Origin: Hydrogenophaga sp.
GTDB taxonomy: Bacteria; Pseudomonadota; Gammaproteobacteria; Burkholderiales; Burkholderiaceae_C
Length of the DNA: 41,316 nucleotides
Direction: 5' to 3'
NCBI RefSeq assembly: GCF_030158645.1
Contig: NZ_JAOASO010000102.1
Span: 1 to 41,316, forward strand
A model generated the notes under the pieces. That model ran no database searches. It saw nothing but the letters and a program-made list of their open reading frames with translations, and had not been told where the DNA came from. A program made the position numbers and the translations under genes. The number at the start of each line of letters is the position of its first letter. Position 1 is the first letter of the stretch. Positions 17,643 through 27,368 of this stretch are shown one piece after another.

Positions 17643-18263
17643 ATGCAACGCCGTCCCGTCATCGCCCTCGCTGCACTCTCGCCCTTTGCCAGCCTGCTGC
17701 TGCCCGCCACCGCCCAGGCCGCCACGGTGGGCCAGCCCGCACCCGACTTCACCCTGATGGACACCGCCGGCCAGCCGGTGAAGCTGTCGCAGTTCAAGGG
17801 CAAGCCGGTGGTGCTGGAGTGGAACAACCCGGGCTGCCCGTTTGTGAAGAAGCACTACCAGGGCAACATGCAGACGCTGCAAAAAGAGGTGGTGGCGCAG
17901 GGCGGCGTGTGGCTGGCCATCAACTCCACGCGCGACGACAGCGGCGACTACATGAGCCCCGCGCAACTCGGCCGCTGGATGACCGAGCAGAAAGCCAGCC
18001 CCACCGCCACCCTGATGGACGAAGACGGCAAGGTTGGCCAGTCCTTTGCTGCGCGCGTCACGCCGCACATGTACATCGTCAACGCGCAGGGCGTGCTGGT
18101 GTACGCCGGCGGCATCGACAGCATCGCCTCGGCCCGCGTGGACGACATCCCCAAGGCCACGAACTACGTGCGCCAGGCCATGGCCGAGATCAAGGCCGGC
18201 AAGCCGGTGAGCGTGGCGAACAGCCGGGCTTACGGCTGCAGCATCAAGTACCAGATCGCATAA
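17643..18263 (+). CDS. Secreted redoxin / AhpC-TSA-like thioredoxin-fold protein
   Basis: 206 aa with a signal peptide ending near AQAATVG (about 27). The thioredoxin/peroxiredoxin fold starts GQPAPDFTL. Its redox motif is NNPGCPFVKKHY with a single Cys65 instead of CxxC, as in peroxiredoxin-like proteins. A second Cys199 near the C-terminus (YGCSIKY) could be the resolving partner. AGGAG lies 10 nt upstream of the ATG at 17643. It follows the ScsB-like reductase by 45 bp on the same strand, so a periplasmic role recycled by that protein is a reasonable inference. Peroxidase, thiol-transfer and copper-stress roles are all possible. Confidence 0.87.
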   Translation: MQRRPVIALAALSPFASLLLPATAQAATVGQPAPDFTLMDTAGQPVKLSQFKGKPVVLEWNNPGCPFVKKHYQGNMQTLQKEVVAQGGVWLAINSTRDDSGDYMSPAQLGRWMTEQKASPTATLMDEDGKVGQSFAARVTPHMYIVNAQGVLVYAGGIDSIASARVDDIPKATNYVRQAMAEIKAGKPVSVANSRAYGCSIKYQIA

Positions 18264-18272
18264 CCCCCCGCG

Positions 18273-18304
18273 GCGCCTTCGGCGCCACCCCCCTGAAAGG
18301 GGGG
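18273..18304 (+). terminator. Double hairpin after the redoxin gene; possible terminator or dispersed repeat
   Basis: GGCGCC-TTC-GGCGCC (18273–18287) is followed directly by CCCCC-TGAAA-GGGGG (18290–18304). Both are perfect stems with short loops 9 bp past the redoxin stop. There is no T-run, so Rho-independent termination is uncertain. Together with the following GGCCGGCGGAGCCGG it resembles GC-rich intergenic repeats found in Comamonadaceae, which I cannot confirm here. Confidence 0.4.
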
Positions 18305-18439
18305 CGACAACTGGGGCCGGCGGAGCCGGACCCGCGTTGTCTCTGGTACGGCGCTGCTGCTTTGGTGACGGGTCGCGCTACCGGGAACCGCTGCGCGGGT
18401 TAATCTCTGTCACCTCTTCTGCCACCTCCACGCCCGCCC

Positions 18440-19540
18440 ATGCCATTCGCACCACTCCAGAACGACACCTTCATTCGCGCCTGCCTGCGCCAGTCCACCG
18501 ACCACACGCCCGTGTGGCTCATGCGCCAGGCGGGACGCTATTTGCCCGAGTACTGCGCCACGCGCGCCAAGGCCGGCAGTTTCATGGGGCTGGCGACCAA
18601 TGTGGACTACGCCACCGAAGTCACCCTCCAGCCGCTGGAGCGCTATGCGCTGGACGCGGCCATTTTGTTCAGCGACATCCTCACCGTGCCCGACGCCATG
18701 GGCCTGGGCCTGTCGTTCGCCCTCGGCGAGGGCCCCAAGTTCGCCAAGACCGTGCGCACCGAAGCCGACGTGGACGCGCTGGCCGTGCCCGACATGAACA
18801 AGCTGCGCTACGTGTTCGACGCGGTCACGTCCATCCGCAAGGCCTTGAACGGCCGCGTGCCGCTGATCGGCTTCTCCGGCAGCCCCTGGACGCTGGCCTG
18901 CTACATGGTCGAGGGCGGCGGCTCGGACGACTACCGCGCGGTCAAGACGCTGATGTACAGCCGCCCCGACCTGATGCACCGCATCCTGGCCATCAACGCC
19001 GACGCGGTGGCGGCCTACCTGAATGCACAGATCGACGCCGGCGCGCAGGCCGTGATGGTGTTCGACAGCTGGGGCGGCGTGCTGGCCGACGGCAACTTCC
19101 AGGACTTCAGCCTGACCTACACCAAGCGCGTGCTGGCCCAGCTCAAGCGCGAGCACGAGGGCGTGGTGATCCCGCGCATCGTCTTCACCAAGGGCGGCGG
19201 GCTGTGGCTGGACGACATGAAGGCGCTGGACTGCCACGCACTCGGCCTGGACTGGACGGTGAACCTGGCCAAGGCCCGTGCCCAAGTGGGCGAAGGCCCG
19301 CAGGGCAAGGCACTGCAGGGCAACATCGATCCCAACGTGCTGTTTGCGCAGCCCGGGCAGATCGACGCCGAAGTGGCCCGCGTGCTGGAGAGTTTTGGCC
19401 CGCCCCACCAGGGCCCGGGCACGGGCGCCACCCACATCTTCAACCTGGGCCACGGCATCAGCCAGTACACACCGCCCGACCATGTGTCGGCTCTGGTGAA
19501 CGCGGTGCATTCGCATTCGAAACGCCTGCGCGCAGCCTGA
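18440..19540 (+). CDS. hemE: Uroporphyrinogen decarboxylase
   Basis: 366 aa cytoplasmic enzyme of heme synthesis that decarboxylates the four acetate side chains of uroporphyrinogen III to give coproporphyrinogen III. The two family signatures are clear: [15 protein letters not shown] (about residues 24–38, the substrate-binding Arg) and [31 protein letters not shown] carries the catalytic Asp. Length is standard (about 350–370). The ATG at 18440 is close to the conserved FIRACL start. It lies between a 176-bp gap with GC-rich hairpins and a 471-bp AT-rich gap leading to priA, so it appears to be its own transcription unit. Confidence 0.97.
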   Translation: MPFAPLQNDTFIRACLRQSTDHTPVWLMRQAGRYLPEYCATRAKAGSFMGLATNVDYATEVTLQPLERYALDAAILFSDILTVPDAMGLGLSFALGEGPKFAKTVRTEADVDALAVPDMNKLRYVFDAVTSIRKALNGRVPLIGFSGSPWTLACYMVEGGGSDDYRAVKTLMYSRPDLMHRILAINADAVAAYLNAQIDAGAQAVMVFDSWGGVLADGNFQDFSLTYTKRVLAQLKREHEGVVIPRIVFTKGGGLWLDDMKALDCHALGLDWTVNLAKARAQVGEGPQGKALQGNIDPNVLFAQPGQIDAEVARVLESFGPPHQGPGTGATHIFNLGHGISQYTPPDHVSALVNAVHSHSKRLRAA

Positions 19541-19729
19541 GAAACGCCGGTCTGTGTCGCCCGCGCTGCTCCCGTTTTGGAAGCTTCACGGGCCATCGGG
19601 CTGCGGCATGCGATGAAGGGCCCAGGGATTCAGAGGTAGCCCGAAAGGCGTCATGAATCCGTCATTTCCCCTGGCGGTGACGGGTCAATAACACAAAAAT
19701 TGCCGAAAAACGCACTTGACAAGCCTCAC

Positions 19730-19738
19730 TTATGCACA
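19730..19738 (+). promoter_or_regulatory. DnaA box (TTATGCACA)
   Basis: Exact match to the TTATNCACA consensus. It overlaps the left arm of the GCACAAA-T-TTTGTGC palindrome (19734–19748) and follows TTGACA by 8 bp, so DnaA binding could affect a promoter there. Confidence 0.5.
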
Positions 19739-19748
19739 AATTTTGTGC
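19734..19748. repeat. Palindrome GCACAAA-T-TTTGTGC
   Basis: Perfect 7-bp arms around a single central base, overlapping the first DnaA box and lying just downstream of TTGACA (19716–19721). The position fits an operator, but the protein is unknown. Confidence 0.45.
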
Positions 19749-19917
19749 TGCGGTGCGCCATACCATCCCCGGCCCCTCCTGGGCGACACACCCCACGGGA
19801 TTATTCAGCAAGTTGTTGATTCATATAGGTTTTGCATTCTGCTTTTTTTGCAGGCAGTTTAAGCAAAGCCTTGATTTTCAAGGGCTGCGGCATCGGAAAA
19901 TGGACCTATCAACAAAG

Positions 19918-19926
19918 TTATCCACA
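19918..19926 (+). promoter_or_regulatory. DnaA box (TTATCCACA)
   Basis: Exact match to the strongest DnaA box, in the same orientation as the one at 19730 and about 85 bp upstream of priA. CTATCAACA, a two-mismatch relative, lies just before it (about 19907–19915). Confidence 0.55.
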
Positions 19927-20011
19927 GAAAGTCTGGATATGTCCCGATGCCAAGTCAAATCAACAACTTACGCCGCATTTCGACAGTTCGACTGAGGAAG
20001 AACCGCTAAGC

Positions 20012-22116
<2,105 letters not shown>

Positions 22117-22120
<4 letters not shown>

Positions 22121-22554
22121 GTCTGCGCTGGCGAAGAGCCCGAGGCAGCCTCGGGCAGCGGCTCGGCCTTCAGCGCCTCCAGCGTCTGCACCACGTCGCG
22201 AATCTTGAACGGGGTGAGCAACAGGCGCAGCACCTCCAGCTGCTTCAGGCGCAAGGCCAGCGGACCGTCACAGGCTGGCGCCAGCACCACCACCGGGATG
22301 TCGGCCTTGCTGGGGAACTCCCCCGCCCGCAAGCGCGTGAGCAAGTCCAGCGCAGCGTCGTTGTCGGCCAGCGACAGCACCAGCGCGTTCACCGCGGTCT
22401 CGGCCAGGAGCTGGGTTCCCAGCGGCACGCTGGCCGCCTGGTGCACCTGGGCCAGGTCCAGTTCACGAACGACCGACGCGACCGTGCTGCGCACGACGGC
22501 GTCGGGTTCCAGGACCAGGATCGAATGGGTTGGCGAATGGAGCAAAGGGTTCAT
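22117..22554 (-). CDS. Degenerate receiver-domain (pseudo-response-regulator) protein
   Basis: 145 aa consisting of one CheY-like domain. The fold pattern is present (HSILVLEPD, a middle strand NALVLSL, then IPVVVLAPA and LLLTPFKIRDVVQTLEAL), but the active site is lost. The phospho-acceptor Asp position is Ser61, the conserved Thr/Ser position is Ala92, the conserved Lys is Thr114, and the acidic pair is Glu-Pro-Asp. It therefore probably signals without phosphorylation, through protein contact. The ATG at 22554 overlaps the upstream GAF gene's stop (ATGA, 22551–22554), so the two are translationally coupled. The open frame extends upstream to 22662, but that region is the GAF gene in another frame. 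Confidence 0.8.
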
Positions 22555-23048
22555 GTCGCAGCCTCCCGTCGCTGCAATTCTTCCAGCACGAGGGCACGCA
22601 AGGCACCGAGGATGGCAAGGTCGACACGGTCCATCTGGCGTGGCTGCGTGTCCATGATGCACAGCGTGCCGACGATCTCCCCGGTGGCCAGGCGCAGCGG
22701 CGCGCCCGCATAAAAACGCACATGCGGCTCGCCAGTGACCAGCGGGTTGTCGGCAAAGCGCGGGTCGCGCGTGGCGTCGGTCACCACCATGGTGGCGGGC
22801 GCCATGATCGCGTGGCCGCAGAAAGACAGGTCGCGGTCCGTTTCACAAAACGGCAGCCCGACCTGCGCCTTGAACCACTGGCGGTTCTCATCCACCAGCG
22901 ACACCATGGCCATCGGCACGTTGAATTCGGAAGCTGCGAAAGCAGCGATGCGGTCGAACCGCTCTTCGGGCGGCGTGTCCAGCAGCAGCAGGGCACGCAG
23001 CGCGTGCAGCCGCTCGACATCGTTGCCCGGTCGGGGCGCTTTCATCAT
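22551..23048 (-). CDS. GAF domain protein
   Basis: 165 aa single-domain protein. It has the common start ERLHALRALLLLDTPPEERFDRIAAFAA, then the GAF core with AMVSLVDENRQWFKA, the LSFCGHAI motif, and FYAGAPLRLATGEIVGTLCIMD. GAF domains of this kind usually sit at the N-terminus of diguanylate cyclases or kinases and sense small molecules or redox state through the Cys-Gly-His segment; here it stands alone. GGAG lies 6 nt upstream of the ATG at 23048. It is coupled to the degenerate receiver by a 4-nt overlap. Ligand and output are unknown. Confidence 0.88.
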   Translation of the reverse strand: MMKAPRPGNDVERLHALRALLLLDTPPEERFDRIAAFAASEFNVPMAMVSLVDENRQWFKAQVGLPFCETDRDLSFCGHAIMAPATMVVTDATRDPRFADNPLVTGEPHVRFYAGAPLRLATGEIVGTLCIMDTQPRQMDRVDLAILGALRALVLEELQRREAAT

Positions 23049-23107
23049 GAATGTCTCCTCTCAGACCTCAAACCTGACTTCAAAAAACGGCTGGGGTTCC
23101 CGGGGTG

Positions 23108-24070
23108 TCAGACCATCAGCGCCACGGCCGCCGAGAACGTCACGAAGGCCGCGGCCGTCGTCACCAGGATGATGCGGGCAATGCGGCCGTTGTCCGCTCC
23201 AAAGCGCTCGGCCAGCAACGAGACGTTGCTCGCACTCGGCAGGGCCGCCACCAGCACCATCACCGTGAGTGCCGCCGGTGTGAGCGGCACACCGAGCTGC
23301 ATCGCAGCGGTGCCCACCGCCAGCACCAGCAAGGGGTGCAGCAGCAGCTTCATCAACACCACTGGCACATAGTCCGACAGCGGCATCGGGTGGCTGGAGC
23401 GCATCTGCGCGCGCGCCAGCACCGCCCCGATGGTGAACAAGGCCACCGGCGAGGCCGCGTCGGCCAGCAGCCAGACGGTCTGTTCGACGGGCTTGGGCAG
23501 GGTGAATGCATAGGCTGAAGCGAGCGCTCCAAGAATGATGGCCCAGGGCATCGGGTTGGCGACCACGCCGCGCAGCGCCTTCCTGCCCGCGTCCAGCATG
23601 GCCTGCCGCCCCTGCCCCTTGGCTTCGTCCAGCCGCGATAGCGCGATGCACAGCGAGCTGGTGACCACCATGTCGACCAGGATCGTCACGATCGCCGTGC
23701 CCGCCACCTGCGGACCCAGCAAGGCCGCCAGCAGCGGAACGCCCATGAAGCCGGTGTTGGGAAAGGCCGCCACCAGCGCGCCGAGTGACGCGTCGTTCCA
23801 CCGGATGCGCTGGTTCAGCGTGATCGCCACGGCAAACGCCACCATCACCAGGGCGCACAGGACGTACACGCCCACCACCGCCCCATCGAGCAGGCTGGCG
23901 ATCGGCGTGGTGGAGCCGAAACGGTAGAGCAGGCAGGGCAACGCAAAGTACAGCACGAAGCCGTTGAGACCGGGTATCGCCTCCAGCGGCAGCATGCTGC
24001 GCCGAGCGGCCCAAAAGCCGGCGAGCACCAGCGCAAAAAACGGGAATGTGACGAGCAGGATGTTGAGCAC
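23108..24070 (-). CDS. AEC family (auxin efflux carrier-like) permease
   Basis: 320 aa inner-membrane protein with about ten hydrophobic helices and a central hydrophilic loop (about 150–175), the AEC/membrane-transport (PF03547) pattern. AFPNTGFMGVPL and the C-terminal ALPSASNVSLLAERF region are typical. Bacterial members export or import carboxylates such as malate or malonate; the substrate is unknown. The start is taken as GTG at 24070, just before the first hydrophobic segment (LNILLVTFPFFALVLAGFW). The frame is open to 24664 but there runs antisense to rep. The GAF gene follows with a 59-bp gap on the same strand. Confidence 0.87.
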   Translation of the reverse strand: MLNILLVTFPFFALVLAGFWAARRSMLPLEAIPGLNGFVLYFALPCLLYRFGSTTPIASLLDGAVVGVYVLCALVMVAFAVAITLNQRIRWNDASLGALVAAFPNTGFMGVPLLAALLGPQVAGTAIVTILVDMVVTSSLCIALSRLDEAKGQGRQAMLDAGRKALRGVVANPMPWAIILGALASAYAFTLPKPVEQTVWLLADAASPVALFTIGAVLARAQMRSSHPMPLSDYVPVVLMKLLLHPLLVLAVGTAAMQLGVPLTPAALTVMVLVAALPSASNVSLLAERFGADNGRIARIILVTTAAAFVTFSAAVALMV

Positions 24071-24121
24071 GGGGGCGATTGTCTCAGGCGGCCGAAAGCA
24101 CGCTGTGCCAACCCCTCCCGG

Positions 24122-24127
24122 TATGAT
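24122..24127 (+). promoter_or_regulatory. Candidate -10 box for rep
   Basis: TATGAT (5/6 to consensus) 44 bp upstream of the rep ATG, within the 100-bp divergent gap. The -35 region 17 bp upstream (CACGCT) is poor. Confidence 0.3.
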
Positions 24128-24170
24128 GGACTGCTCCGTTTTCGTCGCGTTGCCCGCTCCCTTTGCCCCC

Positions 24171-26249
24171 ATGTCCAACGGCCTGAATCTCGCCCAACTC
24201 GAAGCCGTGAACCACCTGGGCGGACCGTGTCTGGTGCTCGCTGGCGCCGGTTCGGGCAAGACGCGTGTGATCACGCACAAGATCGGCCGCCTCATCCAGG
24301 CGGGCTTGGCAGCGGACCGCATCGCCGCGATCACCTTCACCAACAAGGCCGCCGCTGAAATGCGCGAGCGTGCCAAACAGCTGGTGGGGCGCGACGCCAA
24401 GAAGGTGCTGATCTGCACCTTCCATGCGCTGGGCGTGCGCCTGCTGCGCGAAGACGGCGCAGCGCTCGGCCTGAAGAAGCAGTTCTCCATCCTGGACACC
24501 GACGACATCACCAGCTTGCTCAAGGACTGCGGCGGCACCAACGACGCAGCCACCGCGCGCGGCTGGCAGTGGGCCATCAGCGCCTTGAAGAGCGCAGGCC
24601 TCAATTCCGCGCAGGCGCTGGCCCAAGCCAAGGACGAGAACGAGCGCGTGACCGCAACCATCATGGGCCGCTACGAGGAGCGCCTCACCGCCTACCAGAG
24701 CGTGGACTTCGATGACCTGATTTCGCTGCCGCTCAAGCTGCTGACCGAACACCTCGACGTGCGCGAACGCTGGCAGAAAAAAATGGGCCACGTGCTGGTG
24801 GACGAGTACCAGGACACCAACGCCACGCAGTACGAGCTGCTCAAGTTGCTGGTGGGCGAGCGCGCACGCTTCACCGCGGTGGGCGACGACGACCAGTCCA
24901 TCTACGGCTGGCGCGGCGCCACACTGGACAACTTGAAGCGCCTGCCGCAGGACTACCCCGAGCTCAAGGTCATCAAGCTGGAGCAGAACTACCGCTCCAC
25001 CAGCGCCATCCTGCGCGCGGCCAACAACGTGATCGGCCCCAACCCCAAGCTGTTTCCCAAGACGCTGTGGAGCGACCTCGGCGAAGGCGAGCCGGTGCGC
25101 GTGGTGGACGCCGACAACGAGGACCACGAGGCCGAGCGCGCGGTGGCGCGCATCCAGAGCCTGCGCTCGAATTCACAGCACAAGGAGTTTCGCGACTTCG
25201 CCATCCTCTACCGCGCCAACCACATGGCGCGCTCGTTCGAACAGTCGCTGCGCCGCGCGCAGATTCCCTACAAGGTCTCGGGCGGTCAGAGCTTCTTCGA
25301 CAAGGCCGAGATCCGGGACCTCTGCGCCTGGCTGCGCCTGCTGGTGAACAACGACGACGACCCGGCGTTTCTGCGATCGGCCACCACGCCCAAGCGCGGC
25401 ATCGGCCACACCACGCTGCAGGCGCTGGGCAGCTTCGCCACGCAATACAAGCTCAGCCTGTTCGAAGCCTTGTTCGCCAACTCGCTGGGCACCGCCCTGC
25501 CCGCGCGCGCCGTGGCCACGCTGCACGAATTTGGCCGCGCAGTGAACGAACTCGAATACCGCGCCAAACACACGGTGGGTCACGAGGCCGCACGCGCCTT
25601 CCTCACCGAGTGGCTCAAGGACATCGCGTACGAGAAGCACCTGTACGACAGCGAAGACAACGAGAAAGTGGCGGCTGCGCGCTGGACCAACGTGATGGAC
25701 TTCTGCGACTGGGTCGCCGGGCGTTGTGGTGGCCAGATTGAAGACGAGGCGGGCGTGCAGGTGGAGGCCGAACGCAAGAGCCTGATGGAGGTCGTGCAAA
25801 CCATCGCCTTGCTGTCCACACTCTCCGAACGCGAGAAAGACCAGAACGTGGTGACGCTGTCCACCCTGCACGCATCCAAAGGCCTGGAGTGGCCGCACGT
25901 GATGCTGGTCGGTGTGAACGAAGGTCTGCTGCCGTTCAAGATGGACGAAGAGCCGGGCCAGAGCGACGCCGCCACCGAGAGCATGGCGCAGCGACTGCAG
26001 GAAGAGCGCCGCCTCATGTACGTGGGCATCACGCGCGCTCAGCGCACGCTCGCCGTGAGCTGGCTCAAACGCCGCAAGAAAGGCCGCGAAAGCATCCCGG
26101 GCCAGGCCAGTCGCTTCATCAAGGAAATGGCGCTCGACCAGGCCACCACCAAGGAAGACCCGCGCGAAAAATTGCGCGCGCTGCGCGCCGAATTCGCACA
26201 ACGCGCCTCCGAACAAGCCGCACACAAAGCGGCCGACACCGCACCATGA
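24171..26249 (+). CDS. rep: ATP-dependent DNA helicase Rep
   Basis: 692 aa superfamily 1A helicase, closest in wording to E. coli Rep rather than UvrD. Near-identical segments include GPCLVLAGAGSGKTRVIT (Walker A at 25–31), VDEYQDTNATQYEL (211–), VGDDDQSIYGWRGA, LEQNYRST, TLHASKGLEWPHV and YVGITRAQ. Rep unwinds 3'-5' and helps replisomes pass protein blocks, so it pairs functionally with PriA encoded nearby. The ATG at 24171 matches the family N-terminus. Upstream in-frame sequence back to 23964 overlaps the AEC gene start and is not protein-like. The stop overlaps the next start by 4 nt (ATGA). Confidence 0.95.
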   Translation: MSNGLNLAQLEAVNHLGGPCLVLAGAGSGKTRVITHKIGRLIQAGLAADRIAAITFTNKAAAEMRERAKQLVGRDAKKVLICTFHALGVRLLREDGAALGLKKQFSILDTDDITSLLKDCGGTNDAATARGWQWAISALKSAGLNSAQALAQAKDENERVTATIMGRYEERLTAYQSVDFDDLISLPLKLLTEHLDVRERWQKKMGHVLVDEYQDTNATQYELLKLLVGERARFTAVGDDDQSIYGWRGATLDNLKRLPQDYPELKVIKLEQNYRSTSAILRAANNVIGPNPKLFPKTLWSDLGEGEPVRVVDADNEDHEAERAVARIQSLRSNSQHKEFRDFAILYRANHMARSFEQSLRRAQIPYKVSGGQSFFDKAEIRDLCAWLRLLVNNDDDPAFLRSATTPKRGIGHTTLQALGSFATQYKLSLFEALFANSLGTALPARAVATLHEFGRAVNELEYRAKHTVGHEAARAFLTEWLKDIAYEKHLYDSEDNEKVAAARWTNVMDFCDWVAGRCGGQIEDEAGVQVEAERKSLMEVVQTIALLSTLSEREKDQNVVTLSTLHASKGLEWPHVMLVGVNEGLLPFKMDEEPGQSDAATESMAQRLQEERRLMYVGITRAQRTLAVSWLKRRKKGRESIPGQASRFIKEMALDQATTKEDPREKLRALRAEFAQRASEQAAHKAADTAP

Positions 26250-26731
26250 CAGGTCTCCGGTATGCCGCACCCCTGACCGCAGCGCTGCTGCTGTGCAGCG
26301 CCCCACCCTCCTGGGCGCAAACACCCGCTGTGGTCTGCACGGCGCCCGCCGACATGGCGCCCGCCCAGCTCTACGGTCTGTGGCAGCTCGTGCTGTGGCC
26401 GCAGGTGGGAGGCAGCGAAACCTCGCCGACCTCCACCGGCGCCCTGCTGTTCGAGCGCCACCCCGAGTACCCGGGCAGCGTGCGCGGCAGCCTCAAGCGC
26501 ACCACGCCCGGCAACGACCGCCAGGCACTGGTGTCGGGCGACGTGACCAGCGGCGAATTCAACCTCGACGAATCGGCCGATGGCGTCACCATGGACGCGG
26601 TGTGGGAAGGCAACGTGACCGCCAGCGGCTGCGGCCAGGAACTGCGCGGCATCCGCCGTCCCGCCGAAGGTCGTGCAACGACCGATGGGACGATGAACTT
26701 CGTGCTGAGGAAAGCGCCGGGCTGGCGCTGA
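26246..26731 (+). CDS. Small secreted hypothetical protein coupled to rep
   Basis: 161 aa, family not recognised. A signal peptide is clear: hydrophobic core after the first Arg and a likely cleavage at SWAQTPA (about 23–25). The mature part has a Cys near its start and another in ASGCGQELRG. It has a repeated beta-strand-like pattern (GALLFERHPEYPGSVRGSL, SGEFNLDESADGVTMDAVWEG), which could be a small beta-barrel or lipocalin-like fold; that is a guess. The ATG overlaps the rep stop by 4 nt, so it is translated from the rep transcript although its product is exported. It ends 4 bp before the convergent gene at 26736. Confidence 0.78.
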   Translation: MTGLRYAAPLTAALLLCSAPPSWAQTPAVVCTAPADMAPAQLYGLWQLVLWPQVGGSETSPTSTGALLFERHPEYPGSVRGSLKRTTPGNDRQALVSGDVTSGEFNLDESADGVTMDAVWEGNVTASGCGQELRGIRRPAEGRATTDGTMNFVLRKAPGWR

Positions 26732-26735
26732 TCGT

Positions 26736-27131
26736 TCAGGCCTGCTCGGCGAGCAGGCCCGCGTTCTGTGCGAACCGCTCACACAACAACGCGGCCAATT
26801 GAGCCGGCACGTCGTTGTCGAAACTCATCAAAGTGTCGGCGGACTGAGCCGCTGCGGCCGCTTGCAAAAGCTCAAGCACGAGGTCCCGCTGCACCTGGCT
26901 CGCCGGCTTGCCAAGCGCCGTGCCGAGCGCCGCAACACAGTCCTCCAGCAAACGCTGCGAGCCGAGCACCTGCCAGGCGTAGTCGATCTCGTAACGCTCC
27001 ACACCCTGTTTCAAGCTCTCGCCGTCAAGCCGCGCCTCTTCGGCCACGTGGCGCATGGTGCGGGTGCTGAGGCCTGGGATGAAGCGGGCCAGCAAGTCGT
27101 CACGGTCCATCACGGACAGGGTTGGGGTCAT
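26736..27131 (-). CDS. Hypothetical protein
   Basis: 131 aa, not recognised. It is mostly helical and acidic, with no signal peptide or membrane span. Balanced composition (MDRDDLLARFIPGLSTRTMRHVAEE, YEIDYAWQVLGSQRLLEDCV) makes it look like a real protein rather than a shadow. GGAAG lies 4 nt before the ATG at 27131; an ATG seven codons later (MDRDD) is an alternative. It is downstream of the tRNA-Phe terminator on the same strand, so it needs its own promoter or read-through. An 8-bp inverted repeat (26740–26758) lies within its last codons. Confidence 0.65.
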   Translation of the reverse strand: MTPTLSVMDRDDLLARFIPGLSTRTMRHVAEEARLDGESLKQGVERYEIDYAWQVLGSQRLLEDCVAALGTALGKPASQVQRDLVLELLQAAAAAQSADTLMSFDNDVPAQLAALLCERFAQNAGLLAEQA

Positions 27132-27195
27132 GGGGCTTCCAATCGGGATCGGGGGACAAGCCCCAGGGGGTCAGCACCGCGCGGGGGACCCGGAA

Positions 27196-27226
27196 ACGAA
27201 AAAGCCCATCGCGGTGGATGGGCTTT
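27196..27226 (-). terminator. Rho-independent terminator after tRNA-Phe
   Basis: On the minus strand AAGCCCATC (27225–27217), a 6-nt loop and GATGGGCTT (27210–27202) are followed by further T residues (TTCGTTT). It begins 12 nt past the tRNA CCA end. The opposite strand also has GGGC followed by four T, so it may act in both directions. Confidence 0.8.
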
Positions 27227-27237
27227 TGCGAGAAGTT

Positions 27238-27313
27238 TGGTGGCCTGGGACGGAATCGAACCATCGACACGCGGATTTTCAATCCGCTGCTCTACCAACT
27301 GAGCTACCGGGCC
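27238..27313 (-). tRNA. tRNA-Phe (anticodon GAA)
   Basis: 76 nt with encoded CCA. The 5' acceptor strand is GGCCCGG, followed by TA, the D arm GCTC…GAGC, an anticodon stem GCGGA/TCCGC with loop TTGAAAA (anticodon GAA, plus-strand 27278–27280), and a T arm GATGG-TTCGATT-CCGTC. The 3' acceptor strand is CCAGGCC, then A and CCA. All stems pair except C5 with A68 in the acceptor stem. It lies 55 bp past the ntrX stop with its own -10 box and a terminator. Confidence 0.96.
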
Positions 27314-27326
27314 TGAGAGAAGCGAG

Positions 27327-27332
27327 ATTGTA
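27327..27332 (-). promoter_or_regulatory. -10 box for tRNA-Phe
   Basis: TACAAT (5/6) on the minus strand, 13 bp from the mature tRNA 5' end, predicting a leader of about 7 nt. The -35 region is poor (GTCAAT at 17 bp). It gives the tRNA transcription independent of ntrX. Confidence 0.5.
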
Positions 27333-27368
27333 GCAGCTTCCGCGACCCGATTGACCGGGCGGCCGGAC

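Larger units (their letters stand above)
19541..20011. promoter_or_regulatory. AT-rich hemE–priA intergenic region with DnaA-box motifs
   Basis: A 471-bp gap without a believable gene and clearly more AT-rich than its surroundings from about 19680 on. It contains two exact TTATNCACA sites, a 7-bp-arm palindrome, a perfect TTGACA (19716–19721) without a good -10 at 17 bp, a run of seven T flanked by CTGC/GCAG (about 19846–19856), and CCGTCA/TGACGG (19659–19664 and 19678–19683). It must hold the priA promoter; a replication-linked role is possible but unproven. Confidence 0.55.

Noticed and set aside
19832..20011. In-frame extension of priA by 60 residues
   Set aside because: The extra residues are not protein-like for PriA, the family start is at 20012, and the stretch covers a DnaA box and AT-rich control DNA.
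26740..26758. GCCTGCTC/GAGCAGGC hairpin between convergent genes as a terminator
   Set aside because: It lies inside the last codons of the minus-strand gene, has no T-run on either side, and can be explained by the coding sequence.
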